Origin: Oxalobacteraceae bacterium
GTDB lineage: Bacteria; Pseudomonadota; Gammaproteobacteria; Burkholderiales; Burkholderiaceae_D
Assembly (NCBI GenBank): GCA_947487325.1
Contig: CANKWG010000071.1
Location: forward strand, 1 to 9,995
DNA length: 9,995 nucleotides
Reading direction: 5' to 3'
Shown: in pieces, positions 1-7,275 of the stretch
Layout of the letters: each line of letters starts with the position of its first letter
Position numbering within the stretch: position 1 is the stretch's first letter
Program-made: the position numbers and the translations under genes
The notes under the pieces: generated by a model
Told to the model about the DNA's origin: nothing
Database searches by the model: none
The model's input: only the letters and a program-made list of their open reading frames with translations

Positions 1-680
1 CGCCGCACATGGCCATTACCGGCCACCAATACTGCCGGCCGGTGGGCGAGCAACGCCGTGGCCATGGAGATATCCGTCGCGCGCTGCACCAGCTTCATGG
101 GCGCGAGATATTTTTCCGGCAGCTTGCCACAATGACCATCAATCAAATCCTGCTCCAGCTGCGTTCGCGCCGTATCGGGCAAGATGGACTGCTCATACGA
201 CCTGGCCATGGACAGCGCCATCGCCGCCTGACCCTGCTTCATCAGTTCTTTGGAAAAGCCGGCAGGCAGATTGCCACCGATGAGTGCATAGCCGCGTCCG
301 AGTACTGATTCAAACAGCGGTTGGTGCAGTGGCCAGCCCCATCCACCGCGATTGAAGCCAGCCGCATCAAGATCGCTGCCGACGTTACCAGTGGCGGTCA
401 CTCGACGACCCGCAGGTAAGTGCTCGGCAACGATCGTGGTTTTCGCATTAGCAAAACGGGGAATGAAGCTGGCGCGTGCCTGATGATGGAAGGGATTGTC
501 ATGCAACTCACCCAGCAACACGATATCGGCACTACGCAAACGCTCAGCAAGGACAGGTTCGGATATTTCCTTACCGCTTGCAACATCAAGAATCTCTGCA
601 GCCGCGAGACCCTGATGAAAAATCACCAAGAACGCACAGACCTTAAAGGATATCTTTATTGTAATTTTTTCTAAGTTCAT
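1..680 (-). CDS. ChaN-like haem/iron-associated exported protein (partial)
   Basis: The minus strand is open from an ATG at 680 to the window edge: 226 codons with no stop, so the C-terminus is missing. Residues 1-28 look like a signal peptide, with a basic start, the hydrophobic stretch VCAFLVIFHQ and cleavage after GLAAA. No lipobox cysteine follows, although some relatives are lipoproteins. Residues 54-66 read VLLGELHDNPFHH, the N-terminal signature of the ChaN (DUF399, Tiki-related) family, with E58, H60 and H65/H66 as likely functional residues. The segment GGWGWPLHQPLFE follows, and close to the edge VLVAGNGHVR matches the family's second conserved His motif. Known members are envelope proteins linked to haem binding and iron supply; the exact role is not shown here. 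The ribosome binding site (GTGAG just before ATG) is weak. The gene diverges from the hemerythrin region. The family call is from recognised motifs, not a search. Confidence 0.83.
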   Translation of the reverse strand, partial: MNLEKITIKISFKVCAFLVIFHQGLAAAEILDVASGKEISEPVLAERLRSADIVLLGELHDNPFHHQARASFIPRFANAKTTIVAEHLPAGRRVTATGNVGSDLDAAGFNRGGWGWPLHQPLFESVLGRGYALIGGNLPAGFSKELMKQGQAAMALSMARSYEQSILPDTARTQLEQDLIDGHCGKLPEKYLAPMKLVQRATDISMATALLAHRPAVLVAGNGHVR

Positions 681-720
681 CTCACTGTCCGGCTTCATTT
701 CTCACTATTTTAGGCGGTGA

Positions 721-978
721 GTGAAAAACGTGCCTGAGAGCATTCAGTTCTGGTCGAAACGTCGTTTTGTACTTGCCAGCAGTGCGTAACAGATCTGATG
801 GAAATACATTGCGCAGTATCGTCAATACGATGCGCTTCCCCGCATTGATTTGCTGCTCTGGATCATCAAGTCTTATTTTTTAGATGAGCTTTTTAAGGAA
901 TTTTATGGTCAGCCGAGCGTCAAATTTGCAGTTGCGGGAGCTGCGCTTGATGGCTTGCTGCAGGACTCGACATTTTAA
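721..978 (+). pseudogene. Interrupted short reading frame upstream of the hemerythrin gene
   Basis: A single frame reads from GTG at 721 to TAA at 976-978 but is broken by TAA at 787-789 and TGA at 796-798. The first part gives 22 residues ending in KRRFVLASSA. The last 59 codons (799-975) look like a real protein: an aliphatic and aromatic stretch RIDLLLWIIKSYFLDELFKE, then FYGQPSVKFAVAGAALDGLL. This last part has no ATG or GTG; only TTG at 850 and non-standard codons are available. The final TAA overlaps the AAGGAG of the next gene, the usual arrangement of a translationally coupled upstream gene. The likeliest reading is a decayed upstream partner of the hemerythrin gene. A short ORF with an unusual start, or chance, remain possible. 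I do not recognise the family. Confidence 0.35.
850..879 (+). promoter_or_regulatory. Possible sigma-70 promoter for the hemerythrin gene
   Basis: TTGCTG (850-855) and TATTTT (874-879) are separated by 18 bp and resemble -35 and -10 boxes. They lie 110 bp before the hemerythrin start, inside the interrupted reading frame. If active, the promoter would give a leader of roughly 100 nt. This is weak, pattern-only evidence. Confidence 0.25.
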
Positions 979-982
979 GGAG
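977..982 (+). promoter_or_regulatory. Ribosome binding site that fixes the hemerythrin start
   Basis: AAGGAG is followed by three in-frame ATG codons at 983, 986 and 989. Six bases separate it from the ATG at 989, which is the best-spaced start. An ATG at 884 in the same frame would add 35 residues of unlikely sequence (including MACCRTRHF) and has no such site. Confidence 0.75.
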
Positions 983-988
983 ATGATG

Positions 989-1510
989 ATGTCAGAAAAA
1001 AAGATTGAGGCGCGCAGTCAGGGTAGTTTTCCTATGGACGATCCCACTCAGGGCTTGCTGCATGATCATCAATTTATACGTCAGTTGCTGCAACGTTACC
1101 TCAGTACTCAGGATCAGAAGGTAAAACAATATGCGGGCCCTAGGATCTGTGAGGCCTTGCTTCAGCATACCCGGCTTGAGGAAGCAGTTTTTTATCCCGC
1201 TGTAGAAAAGCTGGATGTGGCTATGACCACGCGCTGCCTTGACGATCATCATGCGGTTGATGAATTGATTGAGCAAATGCAGCATCTTTTACCGGGTGAT
1301 TTGGCCTATGATGAACTGGTGACGCATCTTAATGAGGCCATTCAAGTGCATATGGAACTCGAAGAGCAGCAACTCTTTCCTTTGGTAAGAAAATCTAGCC
1401 TGAATCTGCAAGATTTGGCACTGCGTATGCAATCGTTTGAATCGAGCATGGTGTCGGCCCAGGCGAAAAGCGTTGGCCAGCGGAGTGCTCGCGGAGATCA
1501 GTTGCATTAG
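989..1510 (+). CDS. Hemerythrin HHE domain protein
   Basis: This is a 173-residue, probably cytoplasmic protein with no signal peptide or membrane segment. It has the histidine and glutamate pattern of a four-helix hemerythrin domain: H25 and H27 in LLHDHQFI, H60 and E64 in HTRLEEAVFYP, H87 and H88 in LDDHHAVDELI, and H121 and E125 in HMELEEQQLFP. The paired HxxxE...(F)P helices are the usual di-iron ligands of the family. The last 40 residues are polar and lie outside the domain. Known HHE proteins bind oxygen or nitric oxide, or take part in iron and redox stress responses; which applies here cannot be told. The start at 989 rests on the AAGGAG at 977-982. The gene is followed by a shared terminator and converges on the YceI/cytochrome b561 operon. 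Confidence 0.88.
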   Translation: MSEKKIEARSQGSFPMDDPTQGLLHDHQFIRQLLQRYLSTQDQKVKQYAGPRICEALLQHTRLEEAVFYPAVEKLDVAMTTRCLDDHHAVDELIEQMQHLLPGDLAYDELVTHLNEAIQVHMELEEQQLFPLVRKSSLNLQDLALRMQSFESSMVSAQAKSVGQRSARGDQLH

Positions 1511-1602
1511 ACCTGTCATCGCAGGTCGAGCGCAACTCGTATGCTCGACGATAACCAGCACCATCTGAAAGGCAATTGGTACTCAGAAAATTCATGAGTG
1601 CG

Positions 1603-1633
1603 AAAAAAAACGGCGCCCGAAGCGCCGTTTTTT
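1603..1633. terminator. Bidirectional rho-independent terminator
   Basis: CGGCGC (1611-1616) pairs with GCGCCG (1622-1627) around a 5-nt loop. The stem is flanked by eight A on the left and six T on the right, so either strand ends in a U-tract. It lies between the convergent hemerythrin gene and the second YceI gene and can end both transcripts. Confidence 0.9.
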
Positions 1634-1649
1634 ATGTTCGTCAGCTAGT

Positions 1650-2219
1650 TCAGTCAGCCTTAACGCCCTCAACCTGAATCGCCAGTTTCACTTCCGGTGC
1701 GAAGCGCGGCAAGCCGTAGGTCAGACCGAAATCGCTGCGATCGAACATGCCAGAAGCATCCGCGCCGCAGACTTCTTTTTTCAGCATCGGATGCATGATG
1801 CACTTGAATGAATTGATCTTCAGTGCCATCGGCTTGGTTACGCCCATCATGGTCATTTCACCCTCTACGTTAACCAGCTTATCGCCATCGAATTTCAGTG
1901 ATGTGCTTTTGTACGTTACCGTAGGATACTTTTCGACATTGAACATGTCTTTGGCACGTGCGTGTTCATTCATTTTTGCGTGACCAAAATCGATGGTGCT
2001 GGCATCAATGACAATATCGATACTGCCTGTCTTGGCAGCGCGGTCGAGAACGACCTTGCCGGTGGTTTTGGTAAATTTACCGCGCCAGATTGAAATTCCC
2101 AGGTGATCCGCTTCGAAGCTGGGATAGGTATGGCTGGGGTCGATGTTATAGGTCTGCGCGACTGCTGATGAAGCGGCGATGGACAGTATGGCGGAAACGA
2201 TGAGTGTCTTGAAATTCAT
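1650..2219 (-). CDS. YceI family periplasmic protein (promoter-distal copy)
   Basis: This is a 189-residue protein of the YceI lipocalin-like fold. Residues 1-21 are a signal peptide (hydrophobic core IVSAILSIAASS, AVA before Q22). The mature part shows family features: YNIDPSHTYPSFEADHLG (24-41), G47-K48-F49 (RGKFTK), the central ARAKDMFNVEKYPTVTYKS (87-105) and GEMTMMGVTKPM (120-131). Known YceI structures hold an isoprenoid chain in a beta-barrel; the ligand here is unknown. C140 and C151, in KCIMHPMLKKEVCG, may form a disulfide and have no match in the neighbouring paralogue. AGAGAGGAAA upstream of the ATG gives a strong ribosome binding site. It is the last gene of the cytochrome b561-YceI-YceI set, 112 bp after the previous gene, and ends at the bidirectional terminator. 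Confidence 0.93.
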   Translation of the reverse strand: MNFKTLIVSAILSIAASSAVAQTYNIDPSHTYPSFEADHLGISIWRGKFTKTTGKVVLDRAAKTGSIDIVIDASTIDFGHAKMNEHARAKDMFNVEKYPTVTYKSTSLKFDGDKLVNVEGEMTMMGVTKPMALKINSFKCIMHPMLKKEVCGADASGMFDRSDFGLTYGLPRFAPEVKLAIQVEGVKAD

Positions 2220-2331
2220 GGGGATTTCCTCTCTGGGTTTTAAAGAATTAATAAGTGATTATTGATAGCTTGTTGGGCGAAATCCGAGGTTCGCCGGCCT
2301 CAACGTTGGTAGTGGCATTTTGATAGAGCGT
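2220..2331 (-). other. Spacer between the two YceI genes
   Basis: This 112-bp gap is much longer than the 12-bp gap upstream in the same gene set. It holds a weak hairpin, GGCGAA (2276-2281) with TTCGCC (2290-2295), without a T-tract. An A/T-rich segment (2238-2265) lies before the ribosome binding site. An internal promoter or a processing site is possible, but I cannot define either. Confidence 0.3.
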
Positions 2332-2895
2332 CTAGGGCTTTGCGAGGACACGAAACCTTATCACGACTTCGTCGGCCACGACGCTGGTGTCCTTCCACTC
2401 GCCATCGCCGATGTTGAAGGTCAGCCGTCGGATGGGCAGGTTGCCTTCAAATACTTGTACTGCACCTTCTTTTTTGACTGACATTGGAAAACTTACCTCG
2501 GTCGTCTTGCCTTTGATCGTCAACTTCCCGCCGACCTCCAGCTTGCCCGGGCCATTGCCCCGGATTTTGTTGGAAACGAAACTGGCTTTCGGGAACTGCG
2601 CGGCATTGAACCATTCTTTTTTGAGCACTTCTCGGTTGTAGTCCGGATCGCCGAGATCAAAACTGGCGATATCAATATCCACAGTGGCTTTCGATGCGTC
2701 CGGGTTGGTGGCATCGAAATCAATCTGCGCGCCGAATTTCGTAAAGCGGGACTCCACCGCCACGCCGATCTGCTTGAACACAGCCGATACGGTACTTTTG
2801 GCGGCATCAATTTTCAGTGGAGTGGGCCCTGCTGCAGCTTCACTCGACACCAATGCCAACAGCATCATGAGTTTTAAAGCATTTGAAATTTTCAC
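2332..2895 (-). CDS. YceI family periplasmic protein (promoter-proximal copy)
   Basis: This is a 187-residue YceI-family protein. Residues 1-22 are a signal peptide ending in EAAA before G23. The mature protein carries the family pattern LKIDAAKSTVSAVFKQIG, then SRFTKFGAQIDFD, WFNAAQFPKASFVSNKI and GKLTIKGKTTEVSFP, and ends in a beta-strand-like VVADEVVIRFRVLAK. It has no cysteine pair and is quite different in sequence from the downstream copy, so the two are old paralogues rather than a recent duplication. The start codon is GTG, with AAGGAA 5 nt upstream. Only 12 bp separate it from the cytochrome b561 stop, so the two genes are almost certainly co-transcribed. This pairing suggests membrane redox chemistry involving a quinone-like lipid, which is inference. 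Confidence 0.92.
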   Translation of the reverse strand: MKISNALKLMMLLALVSSEAAAGPTPLKIDAAKSTVSAVFKQIGVAVESRFTKFGAQIDFDATNPDASKATVDIDIASFDLGDPDYNREVLKKEWFNAAQFPKASFVSNKIRGNGPGKLEVGGKLTIKGKTTEVSFPMSVKKEGAVQVFEGNLPIRRLTFNIGDGEWKDTSVVADEVVIRFRVLAKP

Positions 2896-2907
2896 GATCT
2901 TCCTTGG

Positions 2908-3453
2908 TTAGGGCAACATGCGCTTGAGTAAACTATCACGGTCGAGGAAGTGGTGCTTCAGGGCCGCCAGTATGTGCACGATGATTATCACCAACATTGT
3001 ATATACCAGAGTAATGTGTAATTGCTTTAGTACCGGTTTCAATACTGGGTCAGCCTCCATCAGCACAGGTAAGTGCCACACACCAAAGTACACGACCGGT
3101 ACGCCCGCCGCCAGGCTGTAAAAGTAGCCAGAGAGTGGTACGGCGAACATCAACGCATAAAGCAGCGCGTGTCCGATGGTTGAAGCCTGTTGCTGCCAAA
3201 GTGGCATGGGCACCGCTTGCGGCACACCGCGCCACCATCGCCATAACAAGCGCAACGTAGCCAGCGCAAGTACCGTCACACCCAGCCATTTGTGCCATGA
3301 AAAATAACGCAATTTGGTCGGTGTCAGACCCGGAATATCCACCATCACTACCCCCAGCGCAAATGCAGCACCGATGAGTACTGCCACTAGCCAGTGCAGC
3401 AAAATGGCTGTCAGGCCGTAGCGCGATGGTGTTTCCAAGACGTCGTTATTCAT
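2908..3453 (-). CDS. Cytochrome b561 family membrane protein
   Basis: This is a 181-residue integral membrane protein with four hydrophobic segments, at about residues 14-38, 54-73, 94-117 and 146-166. Histidines placed for two b-type haems are H20 (LLHWLVA), H54 (SWHKWLG), H95 (STIGHALLY) and H146 or H160 (QLHITL, IIIVHIL). This matches the bacterial cytochrome b561 (CybB) family, which exchanges electrons with the quinone pool at the inner membrane. The ATG at 3453 is preferred; a GTG directly before it (3456) would add one residue, and neither has a clear ribosome binding site. It is the first gene of the set with the two YceI proteins. Such clusters are common in proteobacteria and suggest a shared redox or lipid-quinone task. 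Confidence 0.92.
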   Translation of the reverse strand: MNNDVLETPSRYGLTAILLHWLVAVLIGAAFALGVVMVDIPGLTPTKLRYFSWHKWLGVTVLALATLRLLWRWWRGVPQAVPMPLWQQQASTIGHALLYALMFAVPLSGYFYSLAAGVPVVYFGVWHLPVLMEADPVLKPVLKQLHITLVYTMLVIIIVHILAALKHHFLDRDSLLKRMLP

Positions 3454-3598
3454 CACAGGCGAAATTTGAAATATGAGAGCCAGCCACCCTCGTATTGTGC
3501 ATCCATATAGAAATCGTTGCCATTCAAGGTTTTTCTTCAGGGTTGCGCAAAATGTTCATACTTTTTTGACAGATGTAATGAGTTCTGATGAACGAATT
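3454..3598 (-). other. Intergenic region upstream of the cytochrome b561 operon
   Basis: The gap between the dioxygenase stop and the cytochrome b561 start should contain the operon promoter. On the minus strand TTGCGC and TTGAAT lie 17 bp apart, and TATATG occurs nearer the gene, but no pair fits sigma-70 well. I see no strong terminator for the dioxygenase gene and no ORF. Confidence 0.3.
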
Positions 3599-4393
3599 TT
3601 AGTGTAAGGGATGAAAGGCATAGGCATCCATCGCCAGTACGTAATCGCTGATGCCAGCGTGAAAACGATCAATGCGCGGCGCGTTGCCTGCGGCGCCTAG
3701 TGCCACATATAGGGGCTGTAAATGTTCATCGCTGGGGTGCGCGCGCACAGCATCGGGCGCCTGCTGTTGGTAGTCCAGCAGCGCGCTGATATCGCGCTGC
3801 ATGATTTTCTCAGCAAGCCATTCGGGGAAGTCATGTACGTAGGCGGGCACCCGCCCTCCATTTTGACGAGCGATGCGATAGTCACTGAGATTATGCGTAA
3901 GGTTGCCCGATCCAATGATCAGAAAACCCTGATCAACCAGCGGGGCCAGCGCGCGGCCAAGCGCGTAAGCACCCTGCACGCCGAGTTGACTTTGCAGAGA
4001 CACGGGAATCACGGGTACCTCCGCACTCGGGAACATCAGGCGCAGAGGAATCCAGGCACCGTGGTCCAATCCCTGTGAGGGCATTTCAATCACCGGCAGA
4101 CCGGCCTTCGCGATCGCAGCGCTGACTTGATGTGCGGCCTCCACGCTGCCAGTTACGGGATAGGTAAGTTCGTATAGCGCTTGCGGAAAGCCGTAGAAAT
4201 CATGAATCGTCGCCAGCGTTTCGGCGCTGCCGACAGAAACAATATCGGTATCCCAGTGAGCACTGATGATTACAATCGCGCGCGGTTTGGGGAGCCTGGC
4301 GTCGTTGTCGACCATGGCTGCGCCAGCCGCACCGGGGTCGAGCGCGAATGTGGGCGCACCATGGGGAACGAACAGTGTGGGCAGGCGATTCAT
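3599..4393 (-). CDS. DODA/YgiD-type extradiol aromatic ring-opening dioxygenase
   Basis: This is a 264-residue cytoplasmic protein, the usual size for the LigB-like DODA/YgiD family. Visible motifs are PHGAP (10-14, H11), SAHWD (44-48, H46), TIHDFYGFP (62-70, H64), QGLDHGAW (107-114, H111), a GSGNLTHNL segment and HPSDEHLQPL near the C-terminus. The histidines are the expected metal ligands and acid-base residues. Family members open catechol rings such as DOPA using Fe or Zn; the true substrate here is unknown. A strong AAGGAG lies 7 nt before the ATG. The gene is divergent from a LysR regulator 92 bp away, the classic arrangement for a regulator and its target, so control by that protein is plausible but not shown. 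Confidence 0.9.
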   Translation of the reverse strand: MNRLPTLFVPHGAPTFALDPGAAGAAMVDNDARLPKPRAIVIISAHWDTDIVSVGSAETLATIHDFYGFPQALYELTYPVTGSVEAAHQVSAAIAKAGLPVIEMPSQGLDHGAWIPLRLMFPSAEVPVIPVSLQSQLGVQGAYALGRALAPLVDQGFLIIGSGNLTHNLSDYRIARQNGGRVPAYVHDFPEWLAEKIMQRDISALLDYQQQAPDAVRAHPSDEHLQPLYVALGAAGNAPRIDRFHAGISDYVLAMDAYAFHPLH

Positions 4394-4485
4394 GGCAACA
4401 CTCCTTAAGAGGCCTCTACTTTAGCCTGCCTGATTGAATTAAAATAGGAGACAATAAGAAAATATTTATTGCGTAGGACGCAACA
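4394..4485. promoter_or_regulatory. Divergent promoter region between dioxygenase and LysR genes
   Basis: This 92-bp spacer must carry both start signals. It contains an A/T-rich core (about 4436-4470) with TATTTATT toward the LysR gene and TATTTT on the opposite strand. It ends in the palindrome annotated separately. The promoter boxes cannot be fixed by eye. Confidence 0.5.
4469..4483. promoter_or_regulatory. Palindromic operator candidate overlapping the LysR ribosome binding site
   Basis: TTGCGT-AGG-ACGCAA is a perfect inverted repeat ending 2 bp before the LysR ATG. It also contains T-N11-A, the core pattern of LysR-type binding sites. AGGA, the probable ribosome binding site, lies in its centre. 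A bound regulator here would block its own expression, which would fit autoregulation. The symmetry is directly visible; the function is inferred. Confidence 0.45.
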
Positions 4486-5379
4486 ATGGATCGCTTGCAA
4501 GCCATGCAACTCTTTGTTCGGGTGGCTGAATTGAATAGTTTTTCGGCTGTCGCTCAGCAAATGGGCCTAGCTCGGTCCGCGGTAACCCGCCAGATCGCCG
4601 GACTTGAACAGCATCTGGGCCTCAAACTCATGGCGCGCAGCACCCGGCGTTTGACACTCACCTCCGCTGGCGCGGCTTATCTGGAAAAATGCCGGGTCAT
4701 TCTGAATTTGGTCGAGGCTGCTGAAACCGGGATTGCCGAAGAAGGTCAGCTGCTGCGCGGCCATGTCCGCATAAGCTTGCCGCTGAGTTTCGGGCTGATG
4801 CGTATGGTGCCGCCGTTACTTGAATTCGCCCGCACTTATCCTGAAGTCAGTTTGGAGATGGATTACAGTGACCGTCGCGTAAATCTGTTTGAAGAAGGCA
4901 TCGACCTTGCGCTCCGCATTACCGGCCATCTCGGTGACAGCGCAGTCGTGCGCAAACTGGGCAGCTTGCACTTGCGCACGGTCGCCTCGGCCGAGTATCT
5001 GAAGCGATTTGGTTGTCCACAACACCCATCCGAACTCATGCATCATGCGTGCCTGGTGTACACAACGGGTGAATCACCGCAGACTTGGCGCTATCAGGTG
5101 GATGGCACACTGCAGCGTTTTCCGGTGCAATCGAAAATGTATGCAAATAACGGACAAGTGCTGACTGAGGCTGCCGCGCAGGGATTGGGTATTGCCTTGC
5201 AGCCGGATTTTATTGTGGACACTTTTATTCAAGAGCAGCGTGTCACTGCGATTCTCACGGACTTCGAAACGCCGGAGTTGGGGATTTATGCACTCTTGCC
5301 CGGAAATCGGCAAGTGCCTCATCGGGTGAGAGTACTGATGGATTTTCTGGCGGATCGCCTTGATCCGAAGCAAACGTGA
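4486..5379 (+). CDS. LysR family transcriptional regulator
   Basis: This 297-residue protein has the standard LysR length. A winged helix-turn-helix covers residues 1-62: MDRLQAMQLFVRVAELNSFS, then VAQQMGLARSAVTRQIAGLE and STRRLTLTSAG. A linker helix follows, then an effector-binding region at about 90-292 that begins with GHVRISLPLSFG. The MDRLQAMQLFVRVAE opening is typical of the large LysR subgroup whose members often regulate a divergent oxidoreductase gene. AGGA lies 7 nt upstream of the ATG. The gene is divergent from the dioxygenase and overlaps the following pabBC gene by 4 bp, so it probably shares a transcript with it. The effector is unknown. Confidence 0.93.
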   Translation: MDRLQAMQLFVRVAELNSFSAVAQQMGLARSAVTRQIAGLEQHLGLKLMARSTRRLTLTSAGAAYLEKCRVILNLVEAAETGIAEEGQLLRGHVRISLPLSFGLMRMVPPLLEFARTYPEVSLEMDYSDRRVNLFEEGIDLALRITGHLGDSAVVRKLGSLHLRTVASAEYLKRFGCPQHPSELMHHACLVYTTGESPQTWRYQVDGTLQRFPVQSKMYANNGQVLTEAAAQGLGIALQPDFIVDTFIQEQRVTAILTDFETPELGIYALLPGNRQVPHRVRVLMDFLADRLDPKQT

Positions 5380-7253
5380 CAACGCATTCCTTATCTTCAG
5401 GATCATGTTTTGTATTGCTCGACGATGCCGCTACATCACAATCGACCGAGCTGAAGCAGTCGCGCCTGTATACCGAACTCGTTGCGCGTATTGATTGCAC
5501 CGACGTTTCTCAGCTCACCTCTTTTTTTGATGATGTTCAGCAAAAGCTATCAGCGGGTCTGGCAGTTGTGGGCTTGTTCAATTATGAGTTAGGTGCTGCG
5601 ATACACAACATCAGCGAGCGAGTCGATGCGGCGCCTGTATTGGCTTCAGCGCTGGTGTTTGCACGTTGCCACCATTTATCGCGTGAAGAGGTGGATGTCT
5701 GGATAGCACAGCAGTTAGCAGCAACGCAGGGTGCTGACTTTTGTCTTGAGCCGATCGTCGCAGGCAAAGATGCATCTGAATTTCGGTCTGCGATCGATGC
5801 GATTCATCGCTATATCGAAGCCGGTGATACCTATCAGGTCAATCTGACCTTCCCTTTGCACTTGACTGTGCATGGCAATCCAGTTGCCTTGTACGCTGCG
5901 CTGCGCAGACAGCAACCGGTACCTTACGGCGCATTGATGGTCTTGCCGGATGGTCAGTCGGTATTGTCCTTATCACCGGAACTCTTCGTGAGTCATGCGG
6001 ATGGGCGCTTGCTCGCCAAGCCCATGAAAGGTACGCTCGAAGCTGATGTAGACCATCACGATACAGATCGTGCCACCGCACTCGCAGCGAGTACCAAGAA
6101 TCGCGCAGAGAATCTGATGATCGTCGATTTGCTACGTAATGACCTAGGTCGGATCGCGCAGACGGGTACGGTAAAAGTACCCGCACTGTTCGAAGTAGAG
6201 CGCTTCGGTCATGTGTGGCAGATGACCTCAACGATAGAAGCTGAGTGTCGTACCGATGTGACGCTAGCAGACATCTTCAGCGCAATCTATCCTTGTGGAT
6301 CGATCACTGGCGCACCCAAGCGTCGCACGATGCAGATTTTGCGCGAACTCGAGACGGAGGCGCGTGGTTTATATACCGGTGCAATTGGCTGGTTTGATCC
6401 ACCAAAGGCAGACCGCATTCTGAGTGACTTTATGTTGTCGGTACCCATACGAACCCTCATGCTTGATGCGCCTACTGGTAATGATGTGCGTCAGGGGGTT
6501 ATGCGCGTCGGGGCGGGTATTGTGTATGACAGTGATGCGGACAGCGAGTATGCCGAATCTCTTTTGAAAGCACGATTTCTCACTGGCGTGTCATCACAGT
6601 TTTCGTTGATCGAGACCTTACAAGCGCATCGTACTTTTGGCGCGCGAAATTTGCATTTGCATTTGCAGCGGCTGAGTGTATCAGCACGTCATTTTGGTTT
6701 TCCCTGTGATCCGGAGCAGATTGCCGCGCAAGTTAATGCAGTATGTGCTGGTCTGGCGAGTGATGGGCTGTATCGAATGCGTCTGTTACTAAATGCCGAT
6801 GGGACCGTAGACATTCGCACAGCGTCAATGAGCGACTCCTTGCCGTCACCCGTGCGTTTGCTGCTGGCCAAGCAGCCAATGCAATCACAGGATGTTTTTT
6901 TGCGTCATAAAACTACATTGCGACGGCGCTACGATCGTGCCTGGCAGGTGGCAGAAAAAAATGGCGCGTTCGACACTTTGTTCGTCAATGAAAAATCGCA
7001 AGTGACCGAAGGTGGACGCAGCAATCTATTTGTTTGTCGCGAGGGTCAGTGGCTGACACCGCCTCTGTCAGAAGGCGTATTGCCAGGCATTATGCGTGGA
7101 TTGCTTTTGAATGATCCGACCATGAACGCCAGAGAGAAAGTGTTGACGCTTGATGATTTACGCGTTGCCGAGCACATCATGGTCTGCAGTTCACTGCGCG
7201 GCTCCTTGCCTGCTACGGTGGATTGGGATGCCGCGCTCGTTGATGTTGCGTGA
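5376..7253 (+). CDS. pabB: Fused aminodeoxychorismate synthase component I / aminodeoxychorismate lyase (PabB-PabC)
   Basis: This 625-residue bifunctional enzyme makes p-aminobenzoate for folate. Residues 1-405 form the PabB part, which converts chorismate to 4-amino-4-deoxychorismate with ammonia from a PabA subunit that is not in this window. Motifs are SLSPELF (198-204), KPMKGT (215-220) with K218 as the PabB-type lysine that distinguishes it from anthranilate synthase, KNRAENLMIVDLLRNDLGRI (241-260), and CGSITGAPKRRTM (307-319). Residues 406-625 form a class IV aminotransferase-like PabC part (PLP enzyme, releases pyruvate): FSLIETL, NLHLHLQRL, the probable PLP lysine K512 in LRHKTTLRRR, TEGGRSNLF (544-552) and GVLPGIMR (567-574). 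The start is GTG, overlapping the LysR stop as GTGA. FVLLDDA near the N-terminus is where such proteins begin. It converges on the small HTH gene. Confidence 0.95.
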   Translation: MTTHSLSSGSCFVLLDDAATSQSTELKQSRLYTELVARIDCTDVSQLTSFFDDVQQKLSAGLAVVGLFNYELGAAIHNISERVDAAPVLASALVFARCHHLSREEVDVWIAQQLAATQGADFCLEPIVAGKDASEFRSAIDAIHRYIEAGDTYQVNLTFPLHLTVHGNPVALYAALRRQQPVPYGALMVLPDGQSVLSLSPELFVSHADGRLLAKPMKGTLEADVDHHDTDRATALAASTKNRAENLMIVDLLRNDLGRIAQTGTVKVPALFEVERFGHVWQMTSTIEAECRTDVTLADIFSAIYPCGSITGAPKRRTMQILRELETEARGLYTGAIGWFDPPKADRILSDFMLSVPIRTLMLDAPTGNDVRQGVMRVGAGIVYDSDADSEYAESLLKARFLTGVSSQFSLIETLQAHRTFGARNLHLHLQRLSVSARHFGFPCDPEQIAAQVNAVCAGLASDGLYRMRLLLNADGTVDIRTASMSDSLPSPVRLLLAKQPMQSQDVFLRHKTTLRRRYDRAWQVAEKNGAFDTLFVNEKSQVTEGGRSNLFVCREGQWLTPPLSEGVLPGIMRGLLLNDPTMNAREKVLTLDDLRVAEHIMVCSSLRGSLPATVDWDAALVDVA

Positions 7254-7275
7254 TGTTTCAGTAAAGCGGTCTCTT

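Noticed and set aside
9..308. 99-residue ORF on the plus strand
   Set aside because: It lies opposite the ChaN-like gene, whose minus-strand frame has clear family motifs, so it is a shadow.
701..721. CTCAC/GTGAG inverted repeat as a terminator or operator
   Set aside because: It has only 5 bp of pairing with an 11-nt loop and no T-tract; it may be chance.
884..988. N-terminal extension of the hemerythrin protein from ATG 884
   Set aside because: It lacks a ribosome binding site, the residues look non-coding, and AAGGAG at 977-982 points to ATG 989. A different frame over the same bases looks more protein-like.
3722..4078. 118-residue plus-strand ORF
   Set aside because: It is antisense to the dioxygenase, whose metal-binding motifs lie in the other strand.
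5839..6231. 130-residue minus-strand ORF inside pabBC
   Set aside because: It is fully inside the PabB catalytic region, where the plus frame carries conserved motifs. Its Arg/Ser-rich composition is typical of a shadow.
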